Below the pieces are notes generated by a model. The model saw only the letters and a list, made by a program, of their open reading frames with translations. It made no database searches and was not told the origin of the DNA. Made by a program: the position numbers and the translations under genes. 64,000 bases of DNA from Phylloscopus collybita (lineage: Eukaryota; Chordata; Aves; Passeriformes; Phylloscopidae). Shown piece after piece: positions 1 through 12,603 of this stretch. The DNA lies in the NCBI GenBank assembly GCA_027886175.1, contig JAJNNQ010000003.1, positions 2,378,001 through 2,442,000 of the forward strand. The letters are read 5' to 3'. Positions within the stretch are counted from its first letter, which is position 1; every line of letters begins with the position of its first letter.

Positions 1-1965
1 ATTTACAGCTGGTGAGGAGCAGCATCCCCAAACACCCTCACAGCTGAGCCATTCCAAGCTATTTCCCTCTGGGAGGATTGTCTTGCTTTACAACTTTAAA
101 CTTCCCGTTTGCCCTCCTAGGGGATGGAATTTGGTGCTGCCTTTTTGGCTCTGCGTTCATCACCTTTGGGTGGCTGGTTCAGGGCAGAGGAGGATTCCCT
201 GTGGGATATTCCCTGGATGCCAAGCCCATTCCTGCCCTCCCTTGTTCCCCTCTCAGTGCCAGGGATGCCGGCCGTGTCCGGCTGTCAGCTCACACGGAGG
301 ATCCCCCACCTCTCTGCCCTTTGCCAGGGCTTCTCAAAAATGACTCATTTTATTCTAATAAGGCAGATGACATTTGCAGCAACCCTTTCCAAGCAGATTC
401 CCTGCAGGGAACTTCAGGAGGTTTGATCTAGGCCTTGTCAGTTTTTGCTCTCTTTTGCATCTTCTTCGACCACTCGCCCCTAATTTGGTTGGCCCCCAGT
501 GGTGCCCCGAGCCAAGGAAGGTGTTTTCTGTGACAGCTGTGCTGCTGCTGTCCCTTGGCTCCTTGTCCAAACACTTGGCTGCACTTCTGCCTCAATGGAA
601 GCCATAAATGAGCTAATTTACATCTCACATCAGTTACATTATTTGGGATGATGAAAGGCCTGAGTGCTTTCGTTCCTAAATCAAACCGTGCTCCTCCAGG
701 TGAGGGAGATTGTGCTGGGTGTTAGAAATGTTGGCTGTGCCCCACTCCTGAGTTCTGGCATTTGGGAAATCAAACCTGAGAGCCCTCGAATTTCCAACAG
801 AGACTCACTGATGCTTTTGACTCCCTCACCCACTGTGTCAGCCTTGCCAAACTTCAGACTTTCTAATCAGGGAAAAGGACTTTTTTTTTTTTCCTTTGGC
901 TGAATTTTATTTACTGTCCTGACATGTAAAATTCATCTCTTGCCCTGATGCACCTTCAGTTTTACACAAAGACTCCAGAAGCCAACATTTCTGCCATTTC
1001 ACACTAACAGGCCTTTGTCTGTGTAATTTTTGGCTTCAGTTTGCACATGGTGACAACCCAAGGAGAGCATTGCTTGTTAACCACCACCCTCATCAATAAT
1101 TACAGTATTTTAGTCCCCATGCTGATGCTATTGATTAGATTTGAAGAACTTTAGGACTAAATTCAGAATCTCAAAGTATCAGAGAACTACTTTAAGATTC
1201 TTCCCTAGTTTTGGGTTGTTGTTTGAACTCGTCTTCCCTTTCCCCATCCATATGTTAGATGCTCCTTGTTTCCTTCCAAGCATTCAAATTATTCAGGCAT
1301 AAGAATTGAATACCATTATGGCTCAGCTACAAGAGTTTTACATTAGCCAAAATATGAAAAGCAGATTTATAGTAGTTCCTATAAAGGCAGAGATGGTAAA
1401 TTGTATTGACGTGTTGTGTTTAGGGAAATCTTTCTTTACCACTGTCCATTTGTGCAATGTAAACTGATTCTTTTGCTCCCCTCTCCTGAGAGCATGTTCC
1501 ATTCAGGGAAATACATTAAAGTTTAAATTATTCAGCGTGCTTTGCTTTGAATGCTCTGAAATCAAATTCAAATCTAGCAAATAAATCCCTCCTTATGTAT
1601 TAACAATGGAATAAATACGAGTGTTTTGCCAACAGAAATTATTCTTCATCCGGACTTTTCCATTTGTTCGGTTTTGACTTGTCAGAGGAAAGTGGGACTC
1701 CGAGTTTTCACTGCATCCCAACTTCTGTGTGGGTGTGACTCTTTACCCTGACCTGGGGAAGGTTTTGTGCCAAGATGTTCTTGCTCCTCTCAATTCTTAA
1801 CAATGTGTGTGAAGGACTTGTTGATGGAAGAGAATAATACACAGGATTTGTGACATGAAGTTCATAGTGGACTCAACAACACTCTTCAAAGTAATGAGAA
1901 AAATTCTGAAGGCAGCTTTGCCTGAAGATAACTTCTTTAGTTGTCTGAACAAGTGTCCAGAAAAC
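1..1965. other. unique noncoding sequence
   Basis: No gene or interspersed repeat was recognised. The stretch is AT-rich with stops in every frame, and open frames stay below 120 codons. The interval 1090-1640 has homeodomain-like ATTA/TAAT words and few simple repeats, the texture often seen in conserved noncoding DNA, but conservation cannot be judged from one sequence. Confidence 0.6.
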
Positions 1966-2064
1966 TGAGTGGATGTGACACTCATGATAGGATTTGGTGG
2001 GTGTGATGGTCAAAGGTTGGACTTCATGATATCATCCAATTTCATCCAAACCTTCATGATTCTT
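1966..2064 (+). mobile_element. CR1 LINE 3' tail, diverged
   Basis: The segment reads GTGGATGTGACACT, then AAAGGTTGGACTTCATGAT, and ends near CTTCATGATTCTT. This matches the order of the avian CR1 3' end (GTGGATGTGGCACTT...GGTTGGACTTGATGATC...AATGATTCTATG). It is 5'-truncated to about 100 bp, has many substitutions and retains no reverse transcriptase sequence. It is probably an old insertion. Confidence 0.7.
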
Positions 2065-3497
2065 CAAGCAGTTTCCTCTCTAAGGGCCTTGAATATTTCA
2101 GAAATTATAGGAAATGAGTAACATCCCCAGAGCTCCTCCTGGCAGCATCACATCTGTGATGGATTTCTCAATAAAATTGATTGGTTTTGTAGAGAAGGTG
2201 CTGCAGAGCAAAAGGCAGGGCAGAGTGAGGGGTGAAATCTCCTGGGCTGCTGGACCAGTCTGAGATGGTCCCACTGTGACCTCAGCCCTCAGCTGTAGAG
2301 ATTTCATGGGCAATTCTGGATTTTATGGAAATAGCTCAAGTTTGGAATAGATTTAGAGCTAGAGAGGGCTTTCTTGGGAATCCTTGCAGACTTGTGACCA
2401 GGATTTGATTTTAGTCCCTGTGTTAACAAAGCCTTAACAGAGATCTGTGGCCTGGGAATGGGGGTGATTTATGTTCTGCTAAATTTAATGAAGAATTTTT
2501 CGTCTTTTCACTGCAGACGTGTTTATTCCATGGACAGAAATCCTGGGATTCCTGAGATGAGGATGGTGGAGTGCTCTGCCTGCCTCAGAATTCTCTGTAA
2601 TGACTCCCAACTGCTTTTAGTGCCTTCTTTTTCCTCCTTTCCCCGTTTTCCATCTGAAGAAAATTTGCTGCCCTTGAGCCTCAAAAAATTGGTATTTTCC
2701 TGTGTACAATGAACTTCCACAGCAGAGAAGAGGTGACACCTCTGCCTCATGTGGTGTTAAACAGATTGTTTGATGTATTTACCTTCATTTACTCGAGCCT
2801 CTTACTGTCAGCTTTTATCCTTCTCTGACCTTCTGGCAGTTTATGCAGAGTTTCAAAGCTAATAATATCTGCTAAAGCAGGCATCTGCTAGAAATCATAT
2901 GCTGTGCTTCAAATCTCTCCAGAACAGGTCAGAATTCAGCTGGCAAACTGAGGAGACTCCGTTAGCTTTATGCAACTTCTTAACTCTCCTCCTAGAAGAG
3001 TAAAATATGTGTTGGTTTTTATGGGAAATCTTTGTACAACGTTTCACGGCCCTTCCAGGATCAGAGTAAGAGCTTGTTCTGCTTTGTACCTCTGTAGTAA
3101 TCCATGGATTTTCAGTCAGTTAAATGCAAGTTGTGGGAAAGCCTGATGCTGCCTCAGGAATGTGGGAGCCCTTGGAAGAAAAGGGATGGAAGGAGATTTG
3201 GGGTAGGATTGGAGTGTTTGAGGTTTGGTGTGGGAGCAGCCCTGGGCAGGGTGTGATAACCCTTGCCTGCAGTAAAAATGACTTGGGATGAGCATTTTGG
3301 TTTGGTTCCGTCTGTCCATTTGGTATGGAAAGGGTTTCATTCCCTTTACCACTGGTGCTAAACCTGTTGGATATTCAGTGATTCTGCACTTCTTTCCATG
3401 GCCATGCAAAGCCTCCCTGCAAGGGTTTGTTTGTGGAGGAGACAGAACCTTACAATTTCCCTCCTCAGAAAAATTCCTTTAACACAGTAACCAGAAA
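2065..3497. other. unique noncoding sequence
   Basis: No repeat or gene was recognised. A frame open for about 45 codons near 2127-2262 (+) matches no family I know and lacks clear splice sites, so it is not called. Confidence 0.55.
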
Positions 3498-3762
3498 ATC
3501 CCAGAATTTGGGATTGGTTTGGGTTTGGGTTGGAAGGGACCTTAAATCCCATCCTGCCATGGGCAGGGACACCTCCCACTGTCCCAGGCTGCTCCAAGCT
3601 CCAGCCTGGCAGTGGACACTTCCAGGGATCCAGGGGCAGCCACAGCTGCTCTGGGAATTCCATCCCAGCCCCTCCCAACCCTCACAACCAGGAATTCCTT
3701 CCCAATCTCCCATCTAACCCTGCCCTCTGGCTGGGGGAAACCTTTTGTCAAAAGTCCCTCCC
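3498..3762 (-). mobile_element. CR1 LINE 3' tail (GGTTGGAAGGGACC class)
   Basis: On the plus strand this reads GGGTTGGAAGGGACCTTAAA, then CCATGGGCAGGGACACC, then GTCCCAGGCTGCTCCAAGC and CAGGGGCAGCCACAGCTGC. This is the reverse complement of a standard avian CR1 3' end. The copy is about 265 bp, 5'-truncated and moderately diverged. Open frames that cross it, such as 3530-3964 (+), are antisense CR1 artefacts. Confidence 0.93.
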
Positions 3763-6700
3763 TGGCTCTTTATTTCACTCTGCTGGCAGTGGCTGTGCCC
3801 TCAGCGCTGCTCCTCCTCTTCCTCGGGATACATTTACTCTTTTTCATTTTCATTATTTTTTTTTTGATGCCTTCCATTTTTTAAGCTGCAAGTCCGTGTT
3901 GGCAGAGGGAGGTGGGGAGCTGAATGTGAGCCACGTTGAAGCAGAGCCCTTCCCAGAAGAGTGAAAGGATTCCAACATTACCATTTCCAGTTGGAGCACT
4001 GTGGGGACAGCGAGGAGAGGGATGGGGAATAACAGGAGAGCTGTTTAATGCAATAACAAATGAGGGATGAGGAGATGCAGCTGGTAATGGATCTAAGCCA
4101 CAGGAGATGGAGATGAGCAGGACACCAATTTATTTGTGGTTGTCACTGGTGTGTGTCCATTCCGTGGATTTATGGTCGGGGTTGTCCCCCAGCACCAGGA
4201 GCTGGATGGGGGTGGGAATTGCTGCTTGCAGGGGAAAAACTGCCTGCCAGAAGTGTGAAAAATTACTCTGTGGGATTAAGGACAGCCCAGCAGCTTTCCT
4301 CTGGCTTTGCTGTTATTGCTGAAGAGAGGCTTTTTCCTCTTTTGTTTAATTCTTACTGGCGAGTTGGATTCAGCTGTGGCCTTTGGATGTGTTCGCTGCG
4401 GGGTTCTGGGACTGCATTTTGGGTTTATCTTGATTACTGCACGTCCCCTGAGTCATTTCTGTGTCTTGTTGCTTCCAGTCCTGCCTCTGCTGTGTGTTGG
4501 GAAGTTCCTTTTTATCTCTTTGCCAACATTAATTCTCTGTCTTTATAAAACATTCGCAAGGGGAGGAGTTTAAGAGACAGAGCTGCTTTATCACCCTGCT
4601 GTCCCCATCTCTGTTGCCCTGTCAGGAAGAATTTTATCTTATTTGGGGATGGTTTGCTCATTTAAAGAAAGGAAACCCTTGGATTTCGTTCTAGTTCGCT
4701 GTTTTTGTAGAGATTTTGTGTTTAATTTCCAGCTGAACATCTGGGCCACATCAAGGAAAGTGAGACACCAGCTCCTCTGGGGAGCTTGGCCTGGGCATGG
4801 CACTGCTCAGCTCCCTCTTCCTTCCAAAGAAATTCCGTTACCCTGTTTCAAAGGTTGCTGTGGGAATAAATGCATGGAAAATCTGGGCTTTCCTGGTGCA
4901 GAACTGGCCTTTAGATGCTTGTGTCTCAGCTTATGTCCTCTAATAGAACCTTCATAATGAGGAATTCCCATCATTCTTTTCTTTGTGAACAGGATTTATT
5001 TTTTCCCCCTTTTTCGTGTTTCCTTTTTCATGTCTTGCCTTTTACTTCCCCACTGTCACTTGTTAATTGCCCATTTCCACCCTGCCTTGTTGGATCTCCT
5101 GGGAAAATCTTGGCCTTTTAAAAAATATTTACTGACCAATAAACTGTTTATTGGGTCATTTGAGCAATGTCCATTCTTTGGTCAGTATTGATATCTTTTC
5201 CATTCCTGGGTGTTAAAATGATATTTACAAAACCAGCATGCTGAGCCCCAGACTCCCATCACAATTTGGTTTTCTGACCCTGTGAACTCCTTGGATACTC
5301 TTGCTGGACTCTTCTACTCTGAGAATCATTAACTAACTCTTGGTCATTAACAGCCCTCTCTGAGTAAAATTTTTTCAAGATACTCCAGCTGGACTGAAAT
5401 ATTTCCCCATGAGAGGCTTAAGGTGATGAGAAGATTCACTTTGTAGAGGGGAAGACACGAGTGGTTACAGTGGGGAGAGGACAGGAGAGCTCCAGCTTGA
5501 GTAAAGCCACAGCTTCAATCATCTCCAGTTTAACACTGGAAGGGTGGAGGAGGCAGATAAGAGAGTAAAAATAAAGTAAAAAAAATAGAGGGAGCACAAT
5601 TAAAGCTTGGTTATAATATAACCCAAAGTTCACATTTCAGTTCTTTGCCATTGCTGGCTGCTGTGTCCACACTCAACACAAAACTCCAGCTTATGTTCCC
5701 TCTGCAGAGCCTGGTGCACCCATCCCCAGGAGCAGGAAAGCAGCAGGAATTTCATTAAACCGCCTTCAGCACCTTGGAAAGCGACGACTGGAAATGACCG
5801 AGACAAAACGTTTACAAATGGGCACACCAGTCTGCTCTGGAGCTGGGCTCCTGTGCAAAGGAAGCTTCCAGCATCTTTGCTGCTCCAAAGGCTCTGGCTT
5901 CTATTTCAGCCCCTCAATAAATAGAAGAGACACTCTGAGCTTATCACAATCTCACCCTTTTGGTAATCATTGATTTTAGAAGTGCAGACAACTTCAAAAG
6001 TTGCCAATTTTTAATTCAAAACATTCATCTTCCATTTGCTTTCTTTTTCGCTTCAGGTTCTGCAGCTTTAAAACATCCCCAGCTTGCTATAAACTCACTT
6101 TTTAAAAAGATACAATTTTAATTACTTTTGATAAGGAAGAAATCCTCAGGCTCAGTACTAAAACCTAATCCCTTCTTGAGTGAAAAACCTGATTATTCAC
6201 TGCCAGCTCCAGTCACCTGCAGAATTTTGGGGGCAGGCAGCCCAGCCCAGGGTGCCCAGTCCTGCTCCAGCAGGGCTGTGGAAAAAAAGATGGTTTTCCT
6301 TCTAAAACCCAGTGGGTGCAGGAGGTTTAGTCCAGACTAAACCACATTTCTTGAGTGCAGTCAGGGCAGTGTCACAGCAAGCCCAGAGTCCTGTGGCTCT
6401 TCAGTGTCTCTCTCAGTAAATAATGAAACATCATTTCAGTTGCCTTCGTGCCCAGAACTGCACAGCTCTCTCACAGAGGAGAATGTTGGAGGAATTTGCC
6501 AACAGCTCCACAGCCATGAAAAGGGGAAAAAAAAAAAAAAATCTCCAAGTGTGTGTCATATTTGTAGATGAATTTTATTTTGTTCAAATGTACAAGAGCT
6601 CTTCCCAAATCTTGTCTGCAGGTTACAGGCTGCTCCCACTTCAATATTGCCACGTCTGTAAATTGCAGCTTGTGGTTTTTGGGTTTTTTTTCCAGTCCAT

Positions 6701-8216
6701 TCACTGCTGTGGGCACTGAGATTGATGCATTTTCTGATTTTTTTTTTTTATTATTATTTTTTTGTTATTAAATCTGTAATATGTTTGCCTTCCTCGGGTT
6801 CTTACCCTGACAATCTGATACTTGTCCTTTTGTTTCCAGAGTGTCCCAAATCGCTCATAGCCATAGAGATATCACTTTGCTTGCTCTTCTCTCCTGTATT
6901 TATTCCTTCTTTAGGGCACTATTGTTGATGCTCACAGGCTTTAGTGTCACATTTCTGCTGACAACTCCCAAATCTATTTTTCTCTCTGTAGCCACTGACC
7001 CTGTCCTGGCTCTCCCTTTGCTGTGCCTGATTGCCTTCATGACATTTCAGGTCTGAATTGATGCCATCAAACTTTCTCAAGTTGAGGTGTAGCTTAAAGA
7101 GCTGTCTCAGTATTACTTTTATGTCTGTATTTCTTTTTTTTTCCCATTGACTTTGGTGGATGCAGCAAAATCTCTCATGATTTCCTGTGAGATCTGTAAC
7201 TAATATCAATAAATTATCAGTGTTTCATCACGGAAGTCTTAACAGCAATCAGTGTTTAATAAGCTTACCATTCTCATAATCAAATTAATGAATTTGGGCA
7301 ACTGGAATTTCTTCAGGGGACAAGGATGTTGACCTGTTAAAAACTGTGTGTCTGTTTTGAAGGGCAGTTCAATATAAAACTTTAAATAATAGAATTCAGG
7401 AAGTCTTTATGGGCACATGAACCACCTCCCAAATTTGTCTGCCCAGCAGACAAAGTTAGTTTCAGTTAAGAGAAGGGTTTTTCTCTCCTTTCACCCTACA
7501 GATTAGGAAAGCCCTAATCCTGCAGTGTGTTGGAAGCTGGGAAGGGCCTCAGGCCACTTTTGGGGCAGCAGTGCCAGGTGGAATTCAGCAAATGCCTGAA
7601 CATCTTCTTGATTCATCCCACCTCAGTGGGGAAAAAGGGAATTATTGCCTGCTGCCAGTCCCTGTCACTCACCTGCCACCTCCCTGTCCTGCTCCCAGCA
7701 CTGCTGATCCCTCCTGTCCCTCATCCCTCCCCTCTGGATGAAGTGCTGGCCTCTGGATGAGCCCCTGTAATCCCATCCACGCTGGGATGCAGAGGTTAAG
7801 TGGGAATCCTTTGGCTGCCTGACAAAAGCCAATTTCCTTCCCAGAGGCAGCTCTTAAATGTACCTTGGGAAGGAGTTGTTGCTCTTCTCTGTGGCTGGTG
7901 ATGGGCAGCGCTTAACACAGCTGCTGGAACGTGCTTGGGGCTGGGTTTTGTTGTTGTTTTTTTTTTCCTTACACAGGGGGAACTTTCATCTTTCCACAGC
8001 TGAGAGGTGAACTCACACCACCTCCCGTCCCTGTCTGCTGTTGACAAAAACGCCCCCATGTGCCAAAGGAAAAAAAAAAAAAAAAAGTGTTTACCTTTTT
8101 AGTGTGTTTTATCAGCTCCATTGGTTTCCTGATAGAACATCTCTCTGTGACAGAGCTCACGTGTTCCAGAGGCTTTTCCCGTGTGCCCCGCTGGGAAAAA
8201 ATCCCAGAGCTTGGGA
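3763..8216. other. unique noncoding sequence with short A/T runs
   Basis: No gene was recognised over about 4.4 kb. Poly-A or poly-T runs of 9-15 occur at about 6527-6541 and 6740-6760, and a run of 17 A at 8070-8086. A small hairpin lies at 5133-5158 (TGACCAATAAA facing TTTATTGGGTCA). Open frames reach 131 codons (4153-4548, +) without recognisable domains. Confidence 0.55.
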
Positions 8217-8670
8217 GGGTTAATGCCTTAGGAAAGCTGTCCTGAAACAGAGGCTGGGCACAGCTGGAGAATAAAGAGATTTATTAAAAGGTTTCCAAGA
8301 TCTACCCTGGGCATTACAGGAGCCTGACCAAGGCTGCACCCAGGGTGGGTTGGGAATGGCCACACAAAATGGACACCTGGTCACGAGATTTTACATTTTT
8401 ATCAGTTTTGGTCCATTTGCATATTGGGGTTTAATTGTCCAATGACAGCTTCAGCTTGTGAGGTTTTATTTTTCTTGTTCCTCCCTTCAGTCCATTGTTG
8501 TTTGTGCTTTTTGGGCTGAAAGTTGTCCTTGGTCCTCAGCAGGAAAAGGTTTGTTTTGTCTGCTTGTTCTGTGAAGAGAGCTCAGTGGCACTTAATGTGA
8601 GGCTCAGAACTGCATCCTTAGGCAGCACAGAATCTGAAAATATGAAAGCTGAAATCTAAGGCATCAGGGT
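8217..8670 (-). mobile_element. solo LTR, copy 1, with 4-bp target-site duplication
   Basis: The element itself spans 8221-8666 (446 bp). It starts TAATGCC and ends GCATCA on the plus strand, so one terminal TG has become TA. Identical GGGT tetramers flank it at 8217-8220 and 8667-8670. It is related along its length to 35223-35667: both share CATTTGCA(T/C)ATTGGGG, AGCTTCAGCT/AGCTCCAGCT, and an AAAGCT..AAATC..AA(A/G)GCATCA end. Read on the minus strand, a polyadenylation signal AATAAA lies at 8280-8285, about 60 bp before the end, which suggests minus-strand orientation. No internal retroviral coding sequence is present. I infer a solo LTR left by LTR-LTR recombination; the family name is unknown to me. 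Confidence 0.8.
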
Positions 8671-8751
8671 AAATCCTGATTTCAGGGAAGGCAGCTTGGT
8701 GCTGTGTGTCCACAGGGAAAACATATGGAAATGGGATAATTCCTGCCCCTT

Positions 8752-8860
8752 TCCAGGGGCTTGGAGCAACCTGGGAAAAGGGGAAGTGTCTCTGCTGTGG
8801 CGTGGATTTGGAAAAGATGAACTTGAAGGTCCCTTCCCACCCAAACCATCCCGTGGGATT
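8752..8860 (+). mobile_element. CR1 LINE 3' tail, short
   Basis: It reads CAGGGGCTTGGAGCAACCTGGG, then AACTTGAAGGTCCCTTCCCA and CCAAACCATCCCGTGGGATT. This is the sense strand of the same CR1 tail class seen in reverse at 3498-3762. Only about 110 bp remains. Confidence 0.85.
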
Positions 8861-9544
8861 GTGTGCATGCATTGCTTGTTCACCTCTAACCTTGTTCACC
8901 TCTGATATCCCACCTTTCCCACATTTCCACACTCAACAGTGACACATCTCAAATGAGCAAACCCCAGAGTGAAAACTGCTGATCAAACATGAACCACCCC
9001 TCTGATGCACAGTAAATTACTGGAATTTAATCTCCATAAAATGGAGATCCTTACGTTGTTTAAATACTGAACTATAAAAGATGATATAAACCTAAAAGCA
9101 AGTTTCACCAAATAACCAATTAGATGGATCAGCTATGGGTGTTGTAACAGTATTTTTAGTTTTTACAATATTCTCCTCCCAAGGAACTCACACTGGGTAC
9201 AGCAGCATTGGTCAGATGTTCCTTACAGGAATTAAAGGGTATCAGGAGTATTGTAAAATCTCTATGAATTATCAAATTATAGCTCCCATCATCAAAAGCA
9301 GCTTCCCTGGGGGTAGAAAGAAAACAGCTGGACAGACATTATTTTGGAGGGGAAAAAAAGCAGGTGTTGTGTCTCATGAGGGGAAACTCAGGGGAGCTCA
9401 GCCTTCTATTGATAAATATTTCTGAGTTCTGAGTCCTGGTAATGAGGCTGAGAACTTCACTCCTGAGCCAAAGATCACATTTAATCCACATTTCTTCAGT
9501 CATGCTCCTTTTATGACAAATATCTACTCCTGGCCCCTGTGACC

Positions 9545-9547
<3 letters not shown>
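8861..9547. other. unique noncoding sequence
   Basis: No gene or recognised repeat. One frame is open for 96 codons (9135-9425, +), without a domain or family resemblance. Confidence 0.55.
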
Positions 9548-9593
<46 letters not shown>

Positions 9594-9616
9594 AGAAGAA
9601 GAAAAAGAAAAAAAAA
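9548..9616 (+). repeat. poly-A tract with GAA tail
   Basis: Forty-four consecutive A are followed by GAAGAAGAAG and an A-rich tail. It is the longest homopolymer in the window. No AATAAA signal lies just upstream and no gene-like sequence precedes it, so it is called a simple repeat rather than the tail of a retrocopy. Confidence 0.95.
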
Positions 9617-11113
9617 GCTTAAAATTCTCTGCCAGAACTTTATGCTGCTCTCTTTTTCTTTATTGTTAAAGATTTGCAGCAGCAAAATGCCATGATCCAA
9701 CTTTCACAAACATAAGGATTGGGGGCATTTTTGGGGGGGATTTTTCTTTTTGTTTTGCAAAGGTCTCTTCTGCTTTTTGGTGCAACAACAAAAAAAAAAA
9801 CCAACTTTCAAAATCCTGGAGAAATTTGCGGATTTTCAACACCCAGGCCCAGAGTTTGTGATTTTAAGGGTGGCACCTGTAATTTCGCAACTTCCATGGC
9901 CCAAAGACCCCAGTAACTTAAACATATTTAACATTTCAAGCTGCAAAAGGTTAAATATATTTCAACTCCAGAGATTTCAGGTCTTTTGAATTTCTGTCTA
10001 CAATGGGTCTCTGAAGGGACCATTATCACAACTGTTGGGAACTCTCATTTCACGAGGAGGAGTCTGATATTTCCTTTTTATGCAACTCCTTTTTTTTAAA
10101 TTTATTTTATTTTATTTTATTTTTTTTTGCTTTGGTGGCTCAGGATCAGGCTCCGAGATGGGAGATAGAAGCCCTGTGATAGAGGGTTATTTTTGTCAAT
10201 AGCAGTCCTGGGTAATGAGATGTATCTCTTGGTTTCATTTGAATTTTAGAAGAACGTTTCAAGTTATTTTTAAAAAAAAACTTTATCACGACCGTCTGAA
10301 GGGAGAGATAAGGCAGGAAGGACGTGGAAACTTTTGGAAGCTCTGCTTTGGCGATGGATGAGATAAAGAGTCTGAGTGTAGGTGGGAAAACGATGCCAGT
10401 GTCGTGCCAGGAACTGATTTAATAAATATAAATACGCAGGTAATTGGAGTGCTAATGATTTCAGCAATTTTTGCTGCAGTTATGAGAAAAAAAAAATGTG
10501 TGTTTCCTGCAGCTCATTTCAGTTCTGCCAGCTCATGGAACAAGAGCAGGGAGAGAAGGGATCATTCACTGCTTGCTCCCATTGAGGAGGTCTCAGGTGG
10601 TTCTGCTGGCGTCCTCCTGGGCTTTGGGAAAGGACAGTGTTTCCCTGTAAATCCTCAGCTGGGAATGCTCCCTGAGCACTTTGAACTGGGTTTCTGTCAC
10701 TGTTTCAAGGCTGACAGATAAACTGCTGCCATTGGTGTGAGAACGATGGATATCACAGGGAGTGTTCTTCAATTTTCACTTAATTTGTGAATTTGCGTGG
10801 TCCAGTGGGGCCATTGGTAGCAGCTGGACACTTCCATGGAGCAGCTGTGGAAAGCATGGAGAGAGGGTCAATCCCTGCTTTTGTTGAGAGGTGAGAGTGT
10901 TTGCACAGGATGCAGAGATTCCCAGATCTATTCTGTGCACAACTAAATAAAAACACACAGGTGGAAGGCAGCACAGAAGCCACCTGGGCTGTGCCACGAT
11001 GGAAATGTCTGCTTCCTCCTCTGCCTGGTTATCAGGGGAGCTTTGGAAGCCACGGTGCCTAATTCTGCCAAGATGTTGCTGAGTTAGCCAAGAAGTGAAT
11101 AAAGCTTAGCAGG
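9617..11113. other. unique noncoding sequence with A/T-rich runs
   Basis: The main simple repeat is a T-rich TTTTA-type tract at 10090-10129. Short A runs occur near 9790 and 10270. No gene was recognised. Some sequence around 10380-10500 is free of repeats and rich in TAAT words. Confidence 0.5.
10090..10129. repeat. T-rich (TTTTA)n low-complexity tract
   Basis: Poly-T is followed by AAATTTATT, then three to four TTTTA units, then poly-T. Confidence 0.9.
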
Positions 11114-11278
11114 AGCACCCGAGGGTGCTGGGCACTGCCCAGGCTCCCCAGGGAATGTCACAGTCCCAGAGCTCCAGGAGAGGTTGGACACCACTGCCAG
11201 GAATGCCCAGGGTGGGATTGTTGGGGAGCTGGGATGATCTCTGTGTGTCCCTTCCCCCTCAGGATACTCCACGATTTT
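11114..11278 (+). mobile_element. CR1 LINE 3' tail (CTCAGGATA class)
   Basis: It reads GAGGGTGCTGGGCACTGCCC, GCTCCAGGAGAGGTTGGACAC, GCCAGGAATGCCCAGGGTGG, and ends CTCAGGATACTCCACGATT. This is a CR1 3' tail of a different class from the GGTTTGGGTTGG type: the last 20 bases before the terminal repeat are TTCCAGCTCAGGATATTCTA-like. It is 5'-truncated and about 165 bp long. Confidence 0.85.
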
Positions 11279-12558
11279 TACAGACAACAACAAAACTGAT
11301 TTATTCATGGATTAAGCTGCAGCAGAGGTCAGTTTAATTAAAGAATGAAGCTAAGGAATGGTTTTCCTACCCCAGCCTTGCTCTGGGCTCTCTGCTGCCC
11401 AGGTCTGACCAGCAGCTGGACCCATCTCCACGTGCCATTTCATGTAAGGAAGGATCCAGCTGGTTATTAATAACCCCAGCCCTGTCAGACATTAAGCCCA
11501 CACTCATTAACGAGCACACCCTCCCTGGCAGACTCTCTGGCACAAAAAAAAAAAAAAAAAAAACCAAAAAAAAACCAACCCCCAAACCCCTCCACATATT
11601 AAATATACACTTGAGAACCACGACCTAGCAGTGCTCCAGTTGCAGGCATATGCTGCTGAGAACATGCAGCAATTTCAGGCTCAGCCCTGTGCTCTCCAAG
11701 GAAACCACTGATGCCTAATTAAGGGAAAGATTACAGAGGATAATGACACCGTAATGAATTACAGAACCTTCACGACTTTAGAGCACAGCTTCCTGCTGTG
11801 CACCAGGACACTTGGGTGGGGTGTGAGGAGAGATTTGGGTGGCATTTGCTGGTGGGTTCCTTGGGAGGGGAATGCAATTCCACGGGGAATTACAAACTGG
11901 CTTTATGAGGGTGGCACAAGTTCTTGTGCCTGCTATGGGTTTTATAAAGTTAGAGCCAAAAGGATCCTAATTATGGCATTTCCTAAGCCTTTGCCATCTC
12001 TGTTGGCACCAGGGTGTCTGCTTTTCCAGTTATTACATTTCCATGATCCCACATTGTCCTTTTAGCCCAAATTTATTCAGTTGTCTTTCCCACCATAACC
12101 TACAGGTTGAGAACACACAAACCAAATTGCAAAGGAAAGGAACTCTGGAGTTTGATAAAGCCAAGATTGCATTTCCTATCACTGCTCTTCCTTCCCTTCA
12201 CCATTCCTTGGGTTTCAGACATGGACAAGACCAGGATGTAATAATTGTAGATAAAAAAAAAATCCCAGTGTCCTCTCTCCAATCACAAAAGTACTGTTGA
12301 TTTTAATGAAATCATATTTAACCCCTGTTATGCCCCCAAAAGCCACAGGGGTGATTCAGGCAGAACTCTGCAATGTTATAATTATCTCCTACAGACAGCC
12401 CTAAATTCGCTGCTGACTGGAAAAGTTGGGTTTCAGTTTGAACAGCTTAGCCAGGATTTCCTTAAGTCTTGCTAAGCTTTATTCACTTCTTGTATAACAC
12501 AGCAATATCTTGGCAGAATTAGATACCGTGGCTTTCAAAAATGGAATTTGTTTCAACC
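11279..12558. other. unique noncoding sequence
   Basis: It contains an A-run block at 11544-11574 (20 A, CC, 9 A). No gene or further interspersed repeat was recognised. Confidence 0.5.
11544..11574. repeat. poly-A tract
   Basis: Twenty A, then CC, then nine A. Simple repeat with no sign of a retrocopy upstream. Confidence 0.95.
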
Positions 12559-12572
12559 AAAAAAAAAAAAAG

Positions 12573-12601
<29 letters not shown>
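12559..12601. repeat. poly-A tract
   Basis: Thirteen A, one G, then twenty-nine A. Open frames in which this tract encodes long Phe runs on the minus strand are artefacts. Confidence 0.95.

Positions 12602-12603
<2 letters not shown>

Noticed and set aside
9548..9616. Long poly-A as the tail of a processed pseudogene
   Set aside because: No polyadenylation signal or gene-like sequence lies upstream and no flanking duplication was seen. The other poly-A and poly-T tracts here are likewise simple repeats.
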